64,000 nt of DNA, from assembly GCA_038534195.1 (NCBI GenBank), contig JBCAXE010000019.1, positions 1 to 64,000 on the forward strand, read 5' to 3'. The notes beneath the pieces are model-generated. The model was not told where the DNA came from and searched no databases. It saw only the letters and a program-made list of their open reading frames with translations. A program made the translations under genes and the position numbers. Origin of the DNA: JAJFFW01 sp038534195. Its GTDB lineage: Bacteria > Pseudomonadota > Alphaproteobacteria > Caulobacterales > Parvularculaceae. Of the stretch, positions 60,799 to 64,000 are shown one piece after another. The first letter of the stretch is position 1. Every line of letters begins with the position of its first letter.

Positions 60799-61812
60799 AT
60801 GACGACAGTACGCGCATGGGCCGCGGAGGCCCCCGCGGCGCCCTTCAAACCGTTTGAGTATACATTAGGCCCCTTAGGCGATGATGAGGTGGATATCGCA
60901 GTTGAGTATTGCGGGCTTTGTCATTCCGATCAGTCTATGTGGGAGAACGAATGGGGTTTTTCCGAGTACCCGTTTGTGGGCGGTCACGAAGTCGTCGGCC
61001 GGGTGAAGGACCGCGGCGCGGAGGTGAATGGCCTCGAGATTGGCCAAAAGGTGGGCCTCGGCTGGTTTTCGCGCAGCGATCTCAACACCATGCAATCCCT
61101 TTCCGGCGACCACAATCTCTCGCCCGGCAATGAGGGCACGATTATCCGCCGACATGGCGGCTTCGCCGATACCGTTCGGTGTCAATGGGTTTGGGCGGTC
61201 CCGTTGCCGGACGATTTATCGATCGAGAGTGCAGGACCGCTATTTTGCGGCGGCATCACCGTCTTTAATCCGCTGGTCCAATACGACATTCGGCCAACCG
61301 ACCGTGTTGGCGTCATCGGCATTGGCGGGCTCGGCCATCTTGCCTTGAAGTTCTTGAGCAGGTGGGGGTGCGAGGTGACGGCTTTCACCTCATCGCCGGA
61401 TAAAGCGGATGAAGCGATCAGCCTCGGTGCCCACCGGACGCTGAATTCTCGAGATCCGGATGCATGGGCGCAGGCGCGCGGCCGCTTCGACCTGCTTCTG
61501 TCAACCGTCGCCGTCGACCTCGATTGGGATGCGCTCGCCGACACCCTTTCGGCGCGTGGACGGTTGCATTTGGTTGGCGTCGCGCCGAGTCCGGTGGCGC
61601 TGCATGCCAGCAAGCTAATGGGACAGCAGCGATCTTATTCGTCTTCGCCGTTGGGTGCGCCGGCGGTGACGGCGAAAATGCTGGATTTTTGCGCGCGTCA
61701 CGACATTGCGCCCCAAACGGAGCTTTTCGACATGTCGCGGATCAACGAAGCGTTCGAGCATTTGAAGGCGAACAAGGCGCGGTATCGCATCGTGTTGAAG
61801 AACGACTTTTAG
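60799..61812 (+). CDS. Zinc-type NADP alcohol dehydrogenase (YahK/cinnamyl-like) lacking the structural zinc cysteines
   Basis: The 337-residue product belongs to the medium-chain dehydrogenase family. Catalytic zinc ligands are visible: Cys in CGLCHSD, His in GGHEVVGRV and Cys in GPLFCGGITVF. The usual four-cysteine structural zinc lobe is replaced by GWFSRSDLNTMQSLSGDHNL, which has none. NADP-binding is GVIGIGGLGHLALKFL. Reduction of aldehydes is the likely activity. It is followed nine bases later by a DoxX-like gene, with which it may form an operon; the ribosome site is GGGAGAG. Confidence 0.87.
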   Translation: MTTVRAWAAEAPAAPFKPFEYTLGPLGDDEVDIAVEYCGLCHSDQSMWENEWGFSEYPFVGGHEVVGRVKDRGAEVNGLEIGQKVGLGWFSRSDLNTMQSLSGDHNLSPGNEGTIIRRHGGFADTVRCQWVWAVPLPDDLSIESAGPLFCGGITVFNPLVQYDIRPTDRVGVIGIGGLGHLALKFLSRWGCEVTAFTSSPDKADEAISLGAHRTLNSRDPDAWAQARGRFDLLLSTVAVDLDWDALADTLSARGRLHLVGVAPSPVALHASKLMGQQRSYSSSPLGAPAVTAKMLDFCARHDIAPQTELFDMSRINEAFEHLKANKARYRIVLKNDF

Positions 61813-61821
61813 GGACCTGTC

Positions 61822-62319
61822 ATGAAGCTGATTACAAAACTCCTGCCTAATGCGATGGCGCTCTTCATGGCGGTCATTTTTCTCGACAGCCTGCGCTACA
61901 AATTCACGAACCATCCGAATACGCAGGAAATATTCGGCCGCCTTGATGGTTGGGCGGAGAGCCTTGGCGCAGGCGGCCTGTTCGCCCAGACCGGTCTCTT
62001 CAGTCAATATGTAATCGGCGGCGCCGAGCTTATTGCGTCGGCGCTTCTTCTCATCGGCGTTCTGCCGCGTTTTCATGTCCTGCAAACGCTCGGCGCGCTC
62101 ATTGGGCTTGCTGTGATGACGGGCGCCGTCAGTTTCCACTTATTCACCCCACTCGGTATTGATCCGAACAATGACGGCGCAGGCCTATTTGTCGCCGCGT
62201 GCATTAATCTGGGCTTCGCGATTGTGTTGCTTACGGTATTTCGCCGGCGCGAATTGGGCGCTTTGTTGGGTCGCCTCGCCGCCATCTTCGCACCCTATAA
62301 TAACACGGAACTATCATGA
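61822..62319 (+). CDS. DoxX-like small membrane protein
   Basis: The 165-residue protein has four hydrophobic helices (about 8-24, 64-84, 93-113 and 128-146), the layout of the DoxX/DoxD-like group. FLDSLRYKF in helix 1's loop and GGAELIASALLLIG are the most DoxX-like parts. Function in this family is varied (electron transfer, redox balance) and unknown here. Its stop overlaps the next ATG by four bases, and it follows the alcohol dehydrogenase, so the three genes are probably co-expressed. Confidence 0.7.
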   Translation: MKLITKLLPNAMALFMAVIFLDSLRYKFTNHPNTQEIFGRLDGWAESLGAGGLFAQTGLFSQYVIGGAELIASALLLIGVLPRFHVLQTLGALIGLAVMTGAVSFHLFTPLGIDPNNDGAGLFVAACINLGFAIVLLTVFRRRELGALLGRLAAIFAPYNNTELS

Positions 62320-63329
62320 AACTCGCATCCTTAAAGCATGGCCGCGACGGAGCCCTTGTTATCGTCTCAAATGATCTGACGCGGTATACGGACGCCGCCC
62401 GCATCGCGCCGACCATGCAGGCGGCGCTCGACGATTGGGCGACGGCGGAACCGAAGCTTCGCGATCTCGCACAAAGTTTGGAGAATGGCGCTGCGCCCGT
62501 AGAGCGGTTCCATGAACGCGAGTGCGCCTCGCCCTTGCCGCGCGCTTATCAGTGGGCGGACGGATCGGCGTATATCAATCATGTGGAGTTAGTTCGCAAA
62601 GCGAGGGGCGCCGAAGTGCCCGACAGTTTCTATGAGGATCCATTAATGTATCAAGGCGGCTCCGACAGCTTTCTGGGTCCGCGCGACGACATTGAAATGC
62701 CGACGGATGAAGGCTGGGGGATCGACATGGAAGGCGAAGTCGCGGTCATCACAGGCGACGTCCCCATGGGCGTGAGCGCTGACGAGGCCGGCGATTACAC
62801 TCGGTTGATCATGCTTGTAAACGACGTTTCCTTACGCGGCCTTATTCCCGGTGAGCTCGCCAAAGGCTTCGGGTTTTTCCAATCAAAACCGTCAAGCGCC
62901 TTCAGTCCATGCGCTGTCACGCCGGATGCGCTCGGCGACGCGTGGCGTGAGGGCAAACTCCACTTGCCGCTCCTCGTAGATTACAACGGCGCACCCTTTG
63001 GTAGAGCAAACGCCGGCGTTGATATGACATTTAATTTTTCTCAATTGATCGCCCACGCGGCCAAGTCGCGCCCGCTTTGCGCCGGCACGATCATCGGGTC
63101 AGGCACCGTGTCGAATAAATTGGATGGCGGTCCAGGCAAACCGGTTGACCAGGGCGGCGCGGGATATTCCTGCATCGCTGAAATCCGGATGATCGAGACC
63201 ATTGATCAGGGCGGGCCAAAAACGCCCTTCATGAAGTTCGGTGATACCGTCGCCATCGACATGCGCGACGAGAACGGCAAGTCGATTTTTGGCAAGATCG
63301 AACAGCAAGTGGCGAAATACGTGCGCTAA
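62316..63329 (+). CDS. Fumarylacetoacetate hydrolase-family protein
   Basis: The 337-residue protein has an FAH-type C-terminal fold. The metal site EGEVAVITGD supplies a Glu, LPLLVDYNGAPFGRANAG is the core strand region, AGTIIGSGTVSN the phosphate-like loop, and the segment MKFGDTVAIDMRDENG the last strand. The N-terminal region with ASPLPRAYQWADGSAYINHV is that of the group acting on fumarylpyruvate or acylpyruvates; the exact substrate is unknown. It overlaps the DoxX-like gene by four bases. Tyrosine degradation is possible but no other such gene is near. Confidence 0.88.
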   Translation: MKLASLKHGRDGALVIVSNDLTRYTDAARIAPTMQAALDDWATAEPKLRDLAQSLENGAAPVERFHERECASPLPRAYQWADGSAYINHVELVRKARGAEVPDSFYEDPLMYQGGSDSFLGPRDDIEMPTDEGWGIDMEGEVAVITGDVPMGVSADEAGDYTRLIMLVNDVSLRGLIPGELAKGFGFFQSKPSSAFSPCAVTPDALGDAWREGKLHLPLLVDYNGAPFGRANAGVDMTFNFSQLIAHAAKSRPLCAGTIIGSGTVSNKLDGGPGKPVDQGGAGYSCIAEIRMIETIDQGGPKTPFMKFGDTVAIDMRDENGKSIFGKIEQQVAKYVR

Positions 63330-63407
63330 GTCGCTTGCGACTGCGTGTGGCGCTGGTCTTAACGCGGTTTCGGGCCCTATCATTCGTCAGAATCTGGAGC
63401 GACGATC

Positions 63408-64000
63408 ATGCCGAGCCTTCGCGCGAAACTTGTTAATCGATATATTCGCTCAACAATGAAGCCGTTGCCGCTTCATGAGATTCCGCCCGCCAAGCTGCGC
63501 GCGATCTTTGAAAAACGCCTCGTTCCGTTCAAGCCGTCCGGCGTCTCTTGTGAGACTGTGGACGAGCCTGTCCAAGGAGAATGGCATCGGCCGAAAGACG
63601 GCGGCGCGAATAACGTTATTCTTTATCTTCATGGCGGCGGGTATGTGTTCGGGTCGGCGCGTACCCATCGCTCGGTGACTTTTCCGCTTGCTCTGGCCGC
63701 GAACGCCAATGTGTTTTCCTTGAATTATCGGCTGGCCCCGGACCATGCCTGTCCGGCGGCCATTGATGATGCCCTCGCTTGTTATCAGTGGCTGCGCGCA
63801 ACGGGTGTGGAGCCGAAGAATATAACGATTGCAGGCGATTCGGCGGGCGGCGGCCTTGCGCTTGCGACACTGCAGGCGTTGCGCGCCAATAATGAGGAAA
63901 CCCCAGCCGCCGCAATTCTGTATTCACCCTATACTGATCTATCGGTCGAAGGCGGCTCGGCCAAAAGGAACGCCGAGAGCGATGCTATGTTTCAATTGCG
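63408..64000 (+). CDS. HSL-type alpha/beta hydrolase, N-terminal part
   Basis: About 197 codons are present before the window ends. The ATG at 63408 has GGAG nine bases upstream. YLHGGGYVFGS is the hormone-sensitive-lipase oxyanion motif and ITIAGDSAGGGLA holds the nucleophile Ser; NYRLAPDHACPAAIDDALA is the conserved cap region. Members hydrolyse short-chain esters and lactones. The catalytic Asp and His lie beyond the window. No signal peptide is seen. It is 78 bases after the fumarylacetoacetase-family gene. Confidence 0.85.
   Translation, partial: MPSLRAKLVNRYIRSTMKPLPLHEIPPAKLRAIFEKRLVPFKPSGVSCETVDEPVQGEWHRPKDGGANNVILYLHGGGYVFGSARTHRSVTFPLALAANANVFSLNYRLAPDHACPAAIDDALACYQWLRATGVEPKNITIAGDSAGGGLALATLQALRANNEETPAAAILYSPYTDLSVEGGSAKRNAESDAMFQL

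Overview
The window reads as chromosomal DNA of an alphaproteobacterium. The evidence is a CcrM-type GANTC methyltransferase, a TTAA-N7-TTAA (CtrA-type) box in front of smc, the block smc / DsbA-like / DUF721 / mutY, and frequent GTG and TTG starts. A marine Caulobacterales/Parvularculales-like lineage would fit, but I cannot fix the genus. No rRNA, tRNA, CRISPR array or insertion sequence was found. All functional names come from reading motifs by eye, not from a search.

Region 1 (1-15.8 kb) is core housekeeping: the start of an M3 peptidase lipoprotein, a cysteine synthase, an AarF/UbiB kinase, smc, a DsbA-like lipoprotein, a DUF721 protein, mutY, a duplicated-domain secreted protein, an acyl-CoA carboxyltransferase, ccrM, rnhB, a radical SAM protein and a TIGR04283/TIGR04282-type glycosyltransferase pair. 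The DNA before smc and ccrM carries cell-cycle type sites.

Region 2 (15.8-48.9 kb) is a large surface-glycan locus in several opposed operons. Minus strand: gmd-fcl-GNGPSL protein-AGE epimerase. Plus strand: GT/FkbM fusion, GT2, CMP-sugar synthetase, hydroxyacid dehydrogenase, SDR, SMP-30. Next come an RTX protein with four 291-bp repeats, and a minus-strand set with a GT2/GT/LamG-like fusion, a CgeB-like protein, a giant ~1595-residue protein and a small methyltransferase. After a DUF2793 protein come a Wzm/Wzt-type ABC exporter, an MBOAT acyltransferase with a likely SGNH partner, a GT2/GNGPSL fusion and a VPLPA-CTERM protein. The giant protein strings together GT8-like, GT29-like, GNGPSL (GT42/DUF115-like), FkbM methyltransferase, two-helix membrane anchor, coiled coil and a second methyltransferase-like domain. 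Several proteins share these modules, suggesting a membrane-tethered machine that builds and methylates a glycan, possibly from GDP-fucose and a CMP-activated acidic sugar.

Region 3 (49.0-59.1 kb) is a branched-chain amino acid cluster, ilvD-ilvC-ilvB-ilvN-leuA-leuC-leuD-leuB. It has two leader peptides: one with Leu4-Val2 codons followed by a rho-independent terminator before ilvD, and a second with Leu4 codons directly before leuA, where complementary segments suggest translational rather than terminator-based attenuation.

Region 4 (59.1-64 kb) is mixed metabolism: msrA, trxB, an alcohol dehydrogenase lacking the structural-zinc cysteines, a DoxX-like membrane protein, a fumarylacetoacetase-family protein and the start of an HSL-type hydrolase.
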